The notes below the pieces were generated by a model, which saw only the letters and a list, made by a program, of their open reading frames with translations, did not search any database and was not told where the DNA came from. Positions 37,224 to 47,700 of a stretch of DNA of 64,000 bases are shown in pieces. The first letter of the stretch is position 1, and each line of letters starts with the position of its first letter. The DNA comes from Ruminococcus sp. (lineage in GTDB: Bacteria > Bacillota > Clostridia > Oscillospirales > Acutalibacteraceae): assembly GCA_017410265.1 (NCBI GenBank), contig JAFQRC010000006.1, positions 1-64,000 of the forward strand. Reading direction: 5' to 3'. Made by a program: the position numbers and the translations under genes.

Positions 37224-38147
37224 ATGGCATTTACAGCTCAAGACGTAAAAGCTTTACGTGAGAAGACAGGTTGCGGTATGATGGACTGCAAAAAGGCTCT
37301 TACAGAGGCAAATGGCGATATGGACGCTGCTATCGATTTCTTAAGAGAGCAGGGTCTTGCTAAGCAGGCTAAGAAGGCATCAAGAATCGCTGCTGAGGGT
37401 GTTGCTTACGCTATCACAAACGATGATAACACAGCAGGTGTTGTTATTGAAATCAACGCTGAAACAGACTTCGTTGCTAAGAACGCTGATTTCTTAGCTT
37501 TCGTTGAAACATGCGCTAAGACAGTTATGGAGAACGATCCTGCTGATGTTGAGGCTCTCGCTGCATTAAAGGCTGTTGGCTCTGAAATGACAGTTGCTGA
37601 GCTTTTACAGGAGAAGGTTCTTACAATCGGTGAGAATATCCAGATCCGTAGATTCGAGAAATTCAACGGTCCTACTGTTGGCTATGTTCACGCTGGCGGT
37701 AAGATTGGTGTTATCGTAAACTTTGAAACAACAGTTGATACTACTACAGCTGACTTCGTTGCTTATGGTAAAGATGTTGCTATGCAGATTGCTGCTCTTA
37801 ACACAGCATATCTTAACGAGTCTGATGTTCCAGCAGAAACAATTGAGCACGAGAAGGAAATCCTTGTTGCTCAGATGAAGCAGGATCCTAAGATGGCTAA
37901 CAAGCCTGAGCAGGTACTTTCAAAGATCGTTGAAGGTAAAATCGGCAAGTTCTATAAAGAAAACTGCCTGATCGATCAGGAGTTCGTTAAGGATAGCTCA
38001 ATGACAGTTGGAAAGTACACAGAGTCTGTTGCTAAGAAGCTCGGCGGCGAAATCAAGATTGTTAAATTCACTCGTTTTGAGAAGGGTGAGGGTCTTGAGA
38101 AGCGTCAGGACGACTTTGCTGCAGAAGTTGCTAGCATGGTAAAATAA
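37224..38147 (+). CDS. tsf: Translation elongation factor Ts
   Basis: EF-Ts exchanges GDP for GTP on EF-Tu. The 307-residue protein has the N-terminal UBA-like domain with [19 protein letters not shown] (11-29) and the core with [15 protein letters not shown] near 81 and [14 protein letters not shown] near 152. AAAGGA precedes the ATG. It follows rpsB by 45 bases and is closed by its own terminator, so pyrH has a separate promoter. Confidence 0.98.
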   Translation: MAFTAQDVKALREKTGCGMMDCKKALTEANGDMDAAIDFLREQGLAKQAKKASRIAAEGVAYAITNDDNTAGVVIEINAETDFVAKNADFLAFVETCAKTVMENDPADVEALAALKAVGSEMTVAELLQEKVLTIGENIQIRRFEKFNGPTVGYVHAGGKIGVIVNFETTVDTTTADFVAYGKDVAMQIAALNTAYLNESDVPAETIEHEKEILVAQMKQDPKMANKPEQVLSKIVEGKIGKFYKENCLIDQEFVKDSSMTVGKYTESVAKKLGGEIKIVKFTRFEKGEGLEKRQDDFAAEVASMVK

Positions 38148-38164
38148 TTACATTTTATGAAATC

Positions 38165-38194
38165 AGGAGTGGTTTTTTGACCACTCCTTTTTTT
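38165..38194 (+). terminator. Intrinsic terminator of rpsB-tsf
   Basis: AGGAGTGGT, loop TTTTTG, ACCACTCCT, then seven T. Confidence 0.9.
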
Positions 38195-38239
38195 ATTGTT
38201 AAATATTTATTAAATGTGTTCATATCTGGTTTATTTTTC

Positions 38240-38268
38240 TTTACAAATTACACTAAATGTTGTATAAT
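38240..38268 (+). promoter_or_regulatory. Candidate SigA promoter of the pyrH operon
   Basis: TTTACA (38240-38245), a 17-base spacer, TATAAT (38263-38268). Confidence 0.6.
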
Positions 38269-38302
38269 TTTCTTAATTATAAGATTACTATGGGGTGATT
38301 AT

Positions 38303-39013
38303 ATGAAATCGAAATACAATAGAATTCTTCTCAAGCTTTCCGGTGAGTCTTTGGCAGGTGTTACAAAACACGGAATCGACTTTGATACAGTACTTTCTTT
38401 CTGTGAGCCTATCAAAAAACTTGTGGAGGACGGAGTGCAGGTTGCAGTTGTTGTTGGTGGCGGAAATTTCTGGAGAGGACGCTCAAGTGGTGATATGGAC
38501 AGAACAAGAGCTGACCATATGGGAATGCTCGCTACTACAATCAACGCTTTAGGTGTAGCTGACGCTCTGGAGCAAATCGGTGTTGATGTCAGAGTTCAAA
38601 CAGCTATCGAAATGCGTGCGATCGCTGAACCTTATATCAGAAGCAAAGCTATCCGTCATCTGGAGAAGGGAAGAGTTGTTATTTTCGGTTGCGGTACCGG
38701 TAACCCGTTCTTCTCAACAGATACTGCCGCAGCGCTTCGAGCTGCTGAAATTGAAGCTCAGATTATTCTGAAAGCTACTATGGTTGACGGTGTTTATGAC
38801 TCTGACCCTAAGACTAATCCTGAGGCTAAGAGATATACAAACATCTTATTCCAGGATGTACTTGAAAAAGACCTCAAGGTTATGGATTCTACAGCTGCTG
38901 CTATCTGCAGAGAAAACAACATCGACTTGCTTGTTTTCAGTGTTGATAACCCTGACAACATCTACGATGCTGTCATCGATCAGTCTATCGGTACTTTAGT
39001 TGGTAATAATTGA
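38303..39013 (+). CDS. pyrH: UMP kinase
   Basis: PyrH phosphorylates UMP to UDP, using an amino-acid-kinase fold unlike other NMP kinases. The 236-residue protein has [13 protein letters not shown] near the start, [11 protein letters not shown] near 49, [20 protein letters not shown] near 70 and [19 protein letters not shown] near 131. GGGGTGA precedes the ATG at 38303; an upstream in-frame ATG lies within the tsf terminator. It heads the next transcript. Confidence 0.97.
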   Translation: MKSKYNRILLKLSGESLAGVTKHGIDFDTVLSFCEPIKKLVEDGVQVAVVVGGGNFWRGRSSGDMDRTRADHMGMLATTINALGVADALEQIGVDVRVQTAIEMRAIAEPYIRSKAIRHLEKGRVVIFGCGTGNPFFSTDTAAALRAAEIEAQIILKATMVDGVYDSDPKTNPEAKRYTNILFQDVLEKDLKVMDSTAAAICRENNIDLLVFSVDNPDNIYDAVIDQSIGTLVGNN

Positions 39014-39043
39014 TTAACTTATTCATAAATTAGGAGGATTATT

Positions 39044-39598
39044 ATGAAAGCGACATTAACTAAATCAGAAGAGCGTATGAACAGACGCATTAGCCATCTT
39101 GAATCAGAATTCAAGTCAATCAGAGCAGGTCGAGCTAACCCAGCTGTACTTGATAAAGTAACGGTTGATTACTATTCAACACCAACACCAATAAATCAGC
39201 TTGCTGCAGTTTCTGTTACTGAAGCGAGAACACTTACTATTCAGCCATGGGATGCATCGGTTCTTCGAATGATTGAAAAAGCTATCCAGATGTCTGATAT
39301 CGGAATCAATCCACAGAATGATGGTAAATGTATCCGCCTTATTTTCCCACCTCTCACAGAGGATAAGCGTAAAGAAATCGCCAAAGATATCGCGGGTATC
39401 GCTGAAGATACAAAAGTTCAGATTCGTAATGTCCGCAGAGATACTATCGATAAGCTCAAGAGCTTAAAGAAAGACGGCGAGCTCACTGAAGATGATCTCA
39501 AGCAGGGCGAAAAGAAAGCTCAGGAGCAGACAGATAAATTCATTAAGCTTGTTGATCAGATGGCTGACAAGAAGAAGAAAGAGATTATGGAAATCTGA
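39044..39598 (+). CDS. frr: Ribosome recycling factor
   Basis: RRF splits the post-termination ribosome with EF-G. The 184-residue protein is of normal length, with ESEFKSIRAGRANPAVLDKV near 20 and RLIFPPLTEDKRKEIAKD near 99, and a long C-terminal helix (EKKAQEQTDKFIKLVDQMADKKKKEIMEI-type). GGAGG precedes its ATG. Only 1 base separates its stop codon from the uppS start. Confidence 0.98.
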   Translation: MKATLTKSEERMNRRISHLESEFKSIRAGRANPAVLDKVTVDYYSTPTPINQLAAVSVTEARTLTIQPWDASVLRMIEKAIQMSDIGINPQNDGKCIRLIFPPLTEDKRKEIAKDIAGIAEDTKVQIRNVRRDTIDKLKSLKKDGELTEDDLKQGEKKAQEQTDKFIKLVDQMADKKKKEIMEI

Positions 39599-39599
39599 T

Positions 39600-40340
39600 A
39601 TGGCTTTATTCAATAGACAAAAGGAGATATCTTTAAAAGATATCGAATTACCTGAGCATATTGGAATAATAATGGACGGTAACGGCAGATGGGCGAAAAA
39701 ACGCGGTCTGCCTCGTACCGCAGGTCACACAGCTGGCGCGCAAACTTTCAGAAGAATTGCGCGCTACTGTTCCGATATAGGTATTAAGTATCTTACGGTT
39801 TATGCCTTTTCGACCGAGAATTGGAAGCGTCCCAAAGAGGAAGTAGACGCAATTATGAAGCTTTTTAAGGAGTATATGCTTGAGGCTATTTCTGATTTTC
39901 AGGACGACAGTATCGTTGTTAAATTTATCGGTGACCGCAGTGTGTTTAGTGACGATATGCTTCAGTTGATTGAGAAAAATGAAAATGATTCTAAGGACAG
40001 AGATGGCATGGTGCTTAATATCGCAATGAACTACGGCGGAAGAGATGAGATTGTGCACGCTGTCAAAAAAATCGCTCAGAACGTAAAGGACGATAAGCTC
40101 TCTGTTTCTGATATAAATGCTCAGCTGATAAGCGAGAATATCTACACCGCTTCTCAGCCTGACCCTGATTTGATTATTCGCCCGAGCGGTGAATACCGCA
40201 CATCCAATTTCCTTTTATGGCAGTCAGCATACTCTGAGTACTGCATTATGGATGTGCTCTGGCCTGATTTCAAGAGCGAGCATCTTGATAAGGCTTTAAT
40301 TGAATACGCTAAACGCAACAGACGTTTCGGCGGTATTTAA
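39600..40340 (+). CDS. uppS: Undecaprenyl diphosphate synthase
   Basis: UppS condenses IPP units onto FPP to make the C55 carrier used for cell-wall synthesis. The 246-residue protein has the catalytic Asp26 in IMDGNGRWAKKRG, TVYAFSTENWKRP near 72 and the C-terminal PDLIIRPSGEYRTSNFLLWQ. It uses IPP and FPP derived from the MEP pathway enzymes Dxr, IspG and IspH in this window. The start at 39600 lies directly after the frr stop. Confidence 0.97.
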   Translation: MALFNRQKEISLKDIELPEHIGIIMDGNGRWAKKRGLPRTAGHTAGAQTFRRIARYCSDIGIKYLTVYAFSTENWKRPKEEVDAIMKLFKEYMLEAISDFQDDSIVVKFIGDRSVFSDDMLQLIEKNENDSKDRDGMVLNIAMNYGGRDEIVHAVKKIAQNVKDDKLSVSDINAQLISENIYTASQPDPDLIIRPSGEYRTSNFLLWQSAYSEYCIMDVLWPDFKSEHLDKALIEYAKRNRRFGGI

Positions 40341-40372
40341 TTTTACACCACTGAAAGATTAAGGTGAACATA

Positions 40373-41185
40373 ATGAAACTAAGACTGATTTCAGCAGCTG
40401 TGGGCATCGTTTTATGTGTTGTTCTGATGCTACTAGGAGAGGTAAATTCTATAGTCATAAGCATCGCTATCGCTTTAGTGACAGGACTCATATGTGGCGA
40501 ATTACTCTCAGCAAAAAAGCTTCATAAAGAGCTGAAAATTTCAATTCCATGTGTCGCATTCGGCGTTTTGATGCCACTATTGTGCACAACAGTTCTTAAG
40601 TTTTTGCCACTCTATCTTTTTGTGATAACACTATTTACAATAATGATAGTTTTTCATAACGCTGTTAAGGCTGACGATGTATTATTTGCTTTTGGTGGTA
40701 CGATGTTACTCACACTCTCGATGACATCTCTGGCGCTTGTTTCCTGTAGCAGTGGTTATCCATCATTCTGGATAGTACTCACTTTAGGTGTTCCGTGGCT
40801 TTCAGACAGTGGCGCTTACTTTGCTGGTGTATATCTTGGCAAACATAAACTTTGTCCTGAAATCAGTCCGAAGAAAACTGTTGAAGGAGCAATTGGGGGA
40901 CTTATAAGCGGATTTTTAGGTTCAATTATCATCGGGCTTGTGTTTCTGCTTATTTACGGCGATGTGTCTATTAATTTCATCCCGCTTATCATAATCGGTC
41001 TTATCAATCCGATTGTTTCTATCATCGGTGATCTTACTTTCTCGGTTATCAAGAGAGCATGTGGTATTAAAGACTATGGCTCTATAATGCCTGGTCATGG
41101 GGGAATGCTGGATAGATTTGACAGCATTATCCTCTGTGCACCGCTTGTATTTTTAGTTTCACAATTTTTCACCGTTATTACGTAA
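40373..41185 (+). CDS. cdsA: Phosphatidate cytidylyltransferase
   Basis: CdsA makes CDP-diacylglycerol from phosphatidic acid and CTP at the membrane. The 270-residue protein has about seven membrane helices and the family signature near the C-terminus: SVIKRACGIKDYG followed by PGHGGMLDRFDS. The ATG at 40373 has AAGGTG before it; a GTG at 40364 is the alternative. It follows uppS by 32 bases. Confidence 0.95.
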   Translation: MKLRLISAAVGIVLCVVLMLLGEVNSIVISIAIALVTGLICGELLSAKKLHKELKISIPCVAFGVLMPLLCTTVLKFLPLYLFVITLFTIMIVFHNAVKADDVLFAFGGTMLLTLSMTSLALVSCSSGYPSFWIVLTLGVPWLSDSGAYFAGVYLGKHKLCPEISPKKTVEGAIGGLISGFLGSIIIGLVFLLIYGDVSINFIPLIIIGLINPIVSIIGDLTFSVIKRACGIKDYGSIMPGHGGMLDRFDSIILCAPLVFLVSQFFTVIT

Positions 41186-41197
41186 TTGAGGTTTATT

Positions 41198-42346
41198 ATG
41201 GTCAATAAACTATCCGTTTTGGGTTCTACCGGATCTATCGGTACACAAACTTTAGATGTAGCCCGAAAACTTAATTTAAAAATCATTGCTCTTTCTGCAC
41301 ATAGTAATATAGAGCTTTTAGAAGAGCAGATTCGTGAGTTTAAGCCTTCAGTTGCTGTTGTTTTTGATGAAAGCAGAGCATTGGATCTGAAAGCTTCGAT
41401 AAAAGACTTAGACACAAAAGTATACAGCGGAATGGATGGACTCCTTTATGCCGCTACCTTAGACGACTGCGATTTAGTTGTCAACTCGGTTGTCGGTATG
41501 GTTGGATTAAAGCCGACTTTAGCGTCAATTGAAGCTAAGAAAAATATAGCTTTTGCAAACAAAGAAACACTTGTCGCTGGCGGTGCACTTGTTATGGATG
41601 CGGCTAAAAGAAACGGAGTAACTCTGTTTCCCGTTGATAGCGAACATTCTGCAATTTTTCAGTGTTTGCAGGCATCACCTCCTGAAAAAGCACTGAAGAA
41701 GATTATTCTGACCGCCTCAGGAGGACCTTTCTTTAATAAAACTGCCGATAAACTTAAAAATGTCACAGTAGCACAGGCGCTCAATCACCCTAACTGGTCG
41801 ATGGGTGCAAAAATCACCATTGATTCTGCTACGATGATGAACAAAGGTCTTGAGATTATCGAAGCCGCGTGGCTGTTTGACATGTCACCTGATGATATCG
41901 AGGTTGTTGTTCACAGAGAAAGCATAATTCACTCTATGATTGAATTTGTTGATAATAGTGTGTTAGCTCAGCTCGGACTTCCTGATATGAGAATCCCTAT
42001 TCAGTATGCTATCACTTATCCGCACAGATTTGAGTCGCCTGTACAGTCGCTTGATTTCTCTATGATTTCGAGTATGACATTCTACCACCCTGATTATGAC
42101 ACCTTCAAATGTCTGTCAGCGTGTAAGAAAGCTTTCAGCAGAGGCGGAGTTATTCCTGCTGTTGCTAATGGCGCAAACGAAGTCGCGAACAAGCTTTTCA
42201 GAGACGGAAAAATCAGTTTTCTCGAAATCGGCGAGCTTGTATCAACTGCTGTTGACAGCTTTGAATATAAAGAAGCAAAAACCCTCTCTGATGTTTTAGA
42301 TGCTGACAAAGCAGCCAGAGAGTATGTATATAACTGTATTAGATAA
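41198..42346 (+). CDS. dxr: 1-deoxy-D-xylulose 5-phosphate reductoisomerase
   Basis: Dxr carries out the first committed step of the MEP isoprenoid pathway, using NADPH. The 382-residue protein has LGSTGSIGTQTLDVA near the start, NKETLVAGG near 124, the metal/substrate motif VDSEHSAIFQCL near 146 and NHPNWSMGAKITIDSATMMNKGLE near 195. The ATG at 41198 has TTGAGGT before it. It lies between cdsA and rseP, the common order. Confidence 0.97.
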   Translation: MVNKLSVLGSTGSIGTQTLDVARKLNLKIIALSAHSNIELLEEQIREFKPSVAVVFDESRALDLKASIKDLDTKVYSGMDGLLYAATLDDCDLVVNSVVGMVGLKPTLASIEAKKNIAFANKETLVAGGALVMDAAKRNGVTLFPVDSEHSAIFQCLQASPPEKALKKIILTASGGPFFNKTADKLKNVTVAQALNHPNWSMGAKITIDSATMMNKGLEIIEAAWLFDMSPDDIEVVVHRESIIHSMIEFVDNSVLAQLGLPDMRIPIQYAITYPHRFESPVQSLDFSMISSMTFYHPDYDTFKCLSACKKAFSRGGVIPAVANGANEVANKLFRDGKISFLEIGELVSTAVDSFEYKEAKTLSDVLDADKAAREYVYNCIR

Positions 42347-42360
42347 TTGGAGATGATTTT

Positions 42361-43701
42361 ATCACAACTGTTGCACTGATACTTATTGCGGTTGTATTAT
42401 TTGAACTTATAATCTTTTTTCATGAGGGTGGACACTTCATCGCCGCTAAAAAGAGCGGCGTAAAGGTCAATGAGTTTGCTCTCGGTATGGGACCGAAACT
42501 CTTCTCTTTTACAAAAGGAGAAACCACTTATTCATTCAGAATTCTTCCTATCGGTGGTTATTGTGCTATGGAAGGTGAGGATGAAGAAAGTGAGAATCCG
42601 CGTGCGTTTAACAACGCAAAAATATGGAAGCGTATGATTATCGTTGTAGCGGGAGCGCTGATGAATATTCTTCTTGGTTTAGCGCTGATGATGATTACAC
42701 TTTTGCCACAAAGTGCTTTTTCTTCCACAACAATTTCAAAGTTTGAACCATGTACATTTACTGCCGCTACCGGTCTTAGACAGGGTGATGAAATTGTCGA
42801 GATTAACGACTACAAGATTTACACCTCAAGTGACTTCAGTTTCGCTATGTACACTCTGCCGCTTGTTGAAGTCGACGGAACAACTTTTGAGATTTATAAG
42901 GAAGACTGTTTGTTTTATCTGAGAGTTCATTGTGCTGATATTGCTCAGGATTTATCTCAAGAGCGGTTTCAGACGATGTATCAGCTGTGGGAAGAAGGCT
43001 CAAAGGCTATACTCTCATCAAATGATAGAGAATCTGCATACAGCGCTATGTGTTCAGCTATAGATAACATCAACGAAGCTGTATCACTTGAAAAGGTAGA
43101 GTCTTATCCGGAGATTGATGTACAAAAGACCCGTCAGAGATATCGCACAGATATGACTGTTATCCGTGACGGTGAAAAGATTGAGCTTAATGATGTCGAC
43201 TTTTTCACTTACAGAGATGGCGTAACCAACGAGCCGACTATTTCGATTGACTTTTATGTTGAACCTATAGAGAAAAACTTCATTACGCTAATCGAGCAGA
43301 CATTTTATCAGACAGTTTCTGTAGTGAGAATGGTGTGGGGAAGTCTTGTCGGATTAGTCAGAGGTCAGTTTGGTATAAATGATGTTGCAGGTCCCGTGGG
43401 ACTCGCTTCAGCAATAACTGATGTCGCATCCGAGAGCCTAAAAACAGGCTTTTTAGATGCCGTTATGAGCATCGTTTATGTTATGATGGTTATTACCGTC
43501 AACTTAGGTATTGTTAATATGCTTCCGTTTCCGGCACTTGACGGCGGAAGATTTGTTATGCTTTTAATCGAAGCTGTATTCAGAAAGCCTGTGCCCAGAA
43601 AGGTAGAGGGTATTATCAACGGTATCGGTCTTGCACTGTTATTGTTACTGATGGCAGTTATCACATTAAAAGATATTTGGGTGCTTATATTCGGAGGATA
43701 A
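42361..43701 (+). CDS. rseP: Site-2 protease RseP (M50), apparent ATC start
   Basis: RseP cleaves transmembrane substrates within the membrane. The protein is about 446 residues: the HEGGH zinc motif (21-25) in the first helix, KVNEFALGMGPKLF, FRILPIGGYCAMEGEDEES, a central PDZ region and the second metal site in NMLPFPALDGGRFVM near 386. The first in-frame ATG is at 42487, which would delete HEGGH. Counting from the ATC at 42361 gives the family's usual N-terminus (TTVALILIAVVLFELIIFF), and GGAG lies 8 bases before it. No in-frame ATG, GTG or TTG lies between the dxr stop and HEGGH. A sequencing error (ATC for ATG) is possible. Confidence 0.85.
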   Translation: MTTVALILIAVVLFELIIFFHEGGHFIAAKKSGVKVNEFALGMGPKLFSFTKGETTYSFRILPIGGYCAMEGEDEESENPRAFNNAKIWKRMIIVVAGALMNILLGLALMMITLLPQSAFSSTTISKFEPCTFTAATGLRQGDEIVEINDYKIYTSSDFSFAMYTLPLVEVDGTTFEIYKEDCLFYLRVHCADIAQDLSQERFQTMYQLWEEGSKAILSSNDRESAYSAMCSAIDNINEAVSLEKVESYPEIDVQKTRQRYRTDMTVIRDGEKIELNDVDFFTYRDGVTNEPTISIDFYVEPIEKNFITLIEQTFYQTVSVVRMVWGSLVGLVRGQFGINDVAGPVGLASAITDVASESLKTGFLDAVMSIVYVMMVITVNLGIVNMLPFPALDGGRFVMLLIEAVFRKPVPRKVEGIINGIGLALLLLLMAVITLKDIWVLIFGG

Positions 43702-43702
43702 T

Positions 43703-44743
43703 ATGAGTAAAATTCAAGTCAAAGCAGGAAATGTTTTAATAGGCAACGGGGCAGAGGTTTCTATCCAGTCTATGCTTAATACTAGAGCTGATGATATCGA
43801 AGGTTCGGTAGCTCAGGCGAAAAGACTCGAAGAAGCAGGCTGTCAGATTATCCGTGCTGCTATACCTGATATGAACGCAGTGCGTCTTGTATCAGCTTTA
43901 AAAGATGCTGTTTCTATTCCTGTTGTTGCTGATATCCACTTTGACTATAAGCTTGCCCTTGAGGCTGCTGCCGCTGGAATTGATAAAATTCGTATCAATC
44001 CCGGTAACATCGGTGATGAGAGCAGAGTTAAAGAGGTTGTAAAAGCCTGCATGGTCAGAAAAATTCCTATCCGAATCGGTGTGAATTCAGGTTCTTTAGA
44101 GAAAGAAATTCTCAAAAAGTATGGTCACCCGACAGCTCAGGCTTTGTGCGACAGCGCGCTCTATCACGCATCACTTTTAGAAAAATTTGATTTCTACGAT
44201 ACTGTTTTATCTATGAAGAGTAGTGATGTTAAAACAATGGTAGAAGCCTATGAAATAGCTGACAAAAGCTGTGACTATCCTCTTCATTTAGGAGTAACCG
44301 AAGCTGGCACTACCCGTATGGGAATTATAAAATCCTCTGCAGGAATAGGTTCGCTGTTGCTCCACGGCATCGGTGACACTATCCGTATTTCTCTGACAGC
44401 CGACCCTGTTGAGGAGATTTACGCTGCAAAAGATTTGCTCAAAGCAATCGGACTGAAAAATGACGGTGTTACTTTTGTTTCCTGTCCGACTTGTGGCAGA
44501 ACGAAGATTGACCTAATTGGTCTTGCAAATGAAGCGCAACATCGCCTCAAGGATTGTAAGAAAAATATAAAAGTCGCTATTATGGGCTGTGTTGTAAACG
44601 GACCTGGAGAAGCTAAAGAAGCCGATATCGGTATAGCTGGCGGCGACAAAGAAGGCCTTATTTTCAAAAAAGGCGAGATTTTATATAAAGTCAGCGAAGA
44701 TAAGCTGATTGATGCTTTGATAGATGAAATAGAAAAGATGTAA
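43703..44743 (+). CDS. ispG: 4-hydroxy-3-methylbut-2-enyl diphosphate synthase
   Basis: IspG (GcpE) is the [4Fe-4S] enzyme before IspH in the MEP pathway. The 346-residue protein has a TIM-barrel with VSIQSMLNTRADD near the start, DIHFDYKLALEAA near 81 and KIRINPGNIGD near 94, and a C-terminal cluster domain with SCPTCGRTKIDL (near 260) and GCVVNGPGEAKEADIGIAGG. It starts one base after rseP ends. The electron donor is not encoded here. Confidence 0.97.
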   Translation: MSKIQVKAGNVLIGNGAEVSIQSMLNTRADDIEGSVAQAKRLEEAGCQIIRAAIPDMNAVRLVSALKDAVSIPVVADIHFDYKLALEAAAAGIDKIRINPGNIGDESRVKEVVKACMVRKIPIRIGVNSGSLEKEILKKYGHPTAQALCDSALYHASLLEKFDFYDTVLSMKSSDVKTMVEAYEIADKSCDYPLHLGVTEAGTTRMGIIKSSAGIGSLLLHGIGDTIRISLTADPVEEIYAAKDLLKAIGLKNDGVTFVSCPTCGRTKIDLIGLANEAQHRLKDCKKNIKVAIMGCVVNGPGEAKEADIGIAGGDKEGLIFKKGEILYKVSEDKLIDALIDEIEKM

Positions 44744-44762
44744 TTTACTGAAAGGTATATGA

Positions 44763-47700
44763 ATGAATACATTTAAGGAAGTGTTTTCTCAGTACCTGAG
44801 CGCACCGATTTGTGACTCTGTTGCCGAGGGAAAAATTAAAGATATAAAAATAAATAAAGAAAAACGAATACTGGATGTGTACGCAACTTTTGATAAACTG
44901 GTTTCTGCTGAAGATATTTTTGTCACACAAAGACTTATCAAAACCTCGACTATGCAGTTTTCTGCTGTGTCAATTCACCCTGTTTTTGACTCATCTCTTT
45001 TTGATGTAGAGTATTTCAAAGAGCTTGTCGAGTTTCTGAAGGTTGAAACACCGAGCCTCAACGGTACACTTAACGATGCTAAGCTATATAGAAAAGATAA
45101 TGTTCTCACCGTAAAGCTTGCTCACGGTGGACTTTCACTGCTAATGGCTAAGAATTTCACTGTGTTGTTTCAGGATATTCTCAAGAGAATGTTCTCGCTG
45201 TCATTTGAGATTGATTACAGCGGAATGACCGAAATTGATGGAGATTCTGATGAGTACATCGAACAGATTAACAGCGTTCAGAAGAAAATAGATCGCAAAA
45301 AGCTCGAGGAGCTTTCACAGTTATACGAATTCGAAGAAAAAAGCGAAACAAATAGCGTGTCTACTCCTAAAATTATCGAAAAGCGTGTCGGAGAGTACGC
45401 TTTGCCTCAGATTATTCCCGAGTCTGTCCGCCCGCTTTACGGCAGAGTTACTAAAGGCAAAATAATTCCTATAGAGAAAATTGCCTACGATACCGGCAGA
45501 GCAACAATCTGGGGAGATATCTTCGCTCTTGAATGGAAGGAAACCAAATCAGGCGATAAGAATATTATCACTTTTGATATAACCGATTACACCAGCTCAA
45601 TCACCGTAAAGGTTTTTAATAACAAAAACGAGTGTAAAGTGCTCGAAAACCTCAAAAAAGGTTCAGCTATCATTTGTAGCGGTGATGTAGAGTTTGATAA
45701 ATACGCTGGTGAAATCGTTCTGAATGCTCGTTCGATTTCAACAGTTGATAAGGTTAAAGTGGGGGACAACGCACCTAAAAAGCGTGTTGAGCTTCATCTG
45801 CATACTAATATGTCACAGATGGATGCTGTTACCGATGCGGGTATATTGGTTCGCAGAGCGTATGAATTTGGTCATCCTGCGATTGCTATCACCGACCATG
45901 GTGTGGCTCAGGCGTTTCCTGATGCTATGAATGCAGCTGAGGATATTAACCGTGATGAAAATAAAATCAAGGTTATCTATGGTGTTGAAGCATATTTTAT
46001 GGATGACTTGGTAGAATCTGTTGATGGAAACAGTGAAGTTAACCTCGACGACACCTTCGTATGCTTTGATATAGAAACGACAGGTCTTTCTGCTAAAACG
46101 GAGAAGATTACCGAAATCGGTGCAGTTAAAATCAGAAACGGCGAAGTTGTTGACACCTTCTCAACCTTTGTTAATCCACAAAAACCTATTCCACAGAGAA
46201 TCGTTGAGCTGACAGGCATCACCGATGCAATGGTTAAAGATGCACCGTCGCAGAGCGATGCAGTCAGAGCATTTCTTGATTTCTGTGGTGAAAGTGTTTT
46301 GGTTGCTCATAATGCGCCTTTTGATACCTCGTTTATCAAGGTAGCGTGTAAGAATATGGGAGTTGAATATACCTATACTTCTCTCGATACAGTTGCTATC
46401 TGCAGAGCTATTCTTCCGGATATCAAAAACTGCAAGCTCGATACAGTCGCTTCGTATTTGAGATTAGGGTCTTTTAATCACCACCGTGCAGTAGATGATG
46501 CACAAATTTTATCTAAAATCTTCTTAAGTCTATGCAACAGACTTAAAGATGATTATAATATTTTTGATGTTAAAGACATCAACACCAAAATCGCGGGAGG
46601 CGACTTCAAAAAGCTTCCTACATACCACCAGATAATTCTTGTGAAGAATAATACTGGACTTAAAAACCTGTATAGACTCATTTCGATGTCGCATCTGAAT
46701 TACTTTTACCGCAGACCGCGTATTCCGAAGTCAGAACTTGTTAAGTACAGAGAGGGTCTGATTATCGGCTCAGCGTGTGAAGCAGGCGAGCTTTATCGTG
46801 CGATACTTGCTGGTAAACAGTGGGGTGAGCTCAAAGGGATCGCATCTTTCTATGATTACCTTGAGATTCAGCCTAACGGCAACAATGAGTTTATGCTCAG
46901 AAACGGCACTTTTTCAAGTGTTGCTGAGCTTGAAAAAATCAATCGCACTATCATTAAACTCGGCGACGAGCTTGGTATTCCTGTTGTTGCTACAGGTGAT
47001 GTTCACTTTATGAACCCTCACGACAGCGACTACAGAAAGGTTCTTATGGCAGCTCAGGGTTTCTCTGATGCTGATAATCAGGCACCGCTGTATTTCAGAA
47101 CAACAGCTGAAATGCTCGAAGAATTCGCTTATCTCGGAGAAGAGCGGGCATATGAAGTAGTTGTCGAGAATCCTAATAAAATTGCTGATTCCTGCGATTG
47201 GGTCAGACCGATTCCGAAAGGAAACTTCCCTCCGTTTATCGACGGAGCTGAAGAACAGCTTGTATCTATCACATGGGAGAGAGCTAAAGCTAAATATGGT
47301 GATCCGCTTCCTGATATTGTTAAAGCCAGACTTGATAAAGAGCTCAATTCTATCACAACCTACGGTTTCTCTGTGCTTTATATGACAGCGCAGAAACTCG
47401 TTGCAAAGAGTGAAGAATACGGCTATCTTGTTGGTTCACGAGGCAGTGTAGGTTCATCTTTTGTAGCTACGATGTCGGGTATTTCTGAGGTTAATCCTCT
47501 TTGTCCGCATTACATCTGTCCGAATTGTAAAAATTCCGAATTCATCACCGACGGAAGCTACGGCTCGGGTTTTGACCTGCCTGCTAAGAAATGCCCTGTC
47601 TGCGGTGCTGAATACGACCGCGACGGTCACGAAATTCCGTTTGAAACCTTCCTTGGCTTCAAGGGTGATAAGGTTCCTGATATCGACCTTAATTTCAGTG

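Noticed and set aside
42487..43701. rseP starting at the first in-frame ATG
   Set aside because: It would delete the HEGGH catalytic motif and the first membrane helix.
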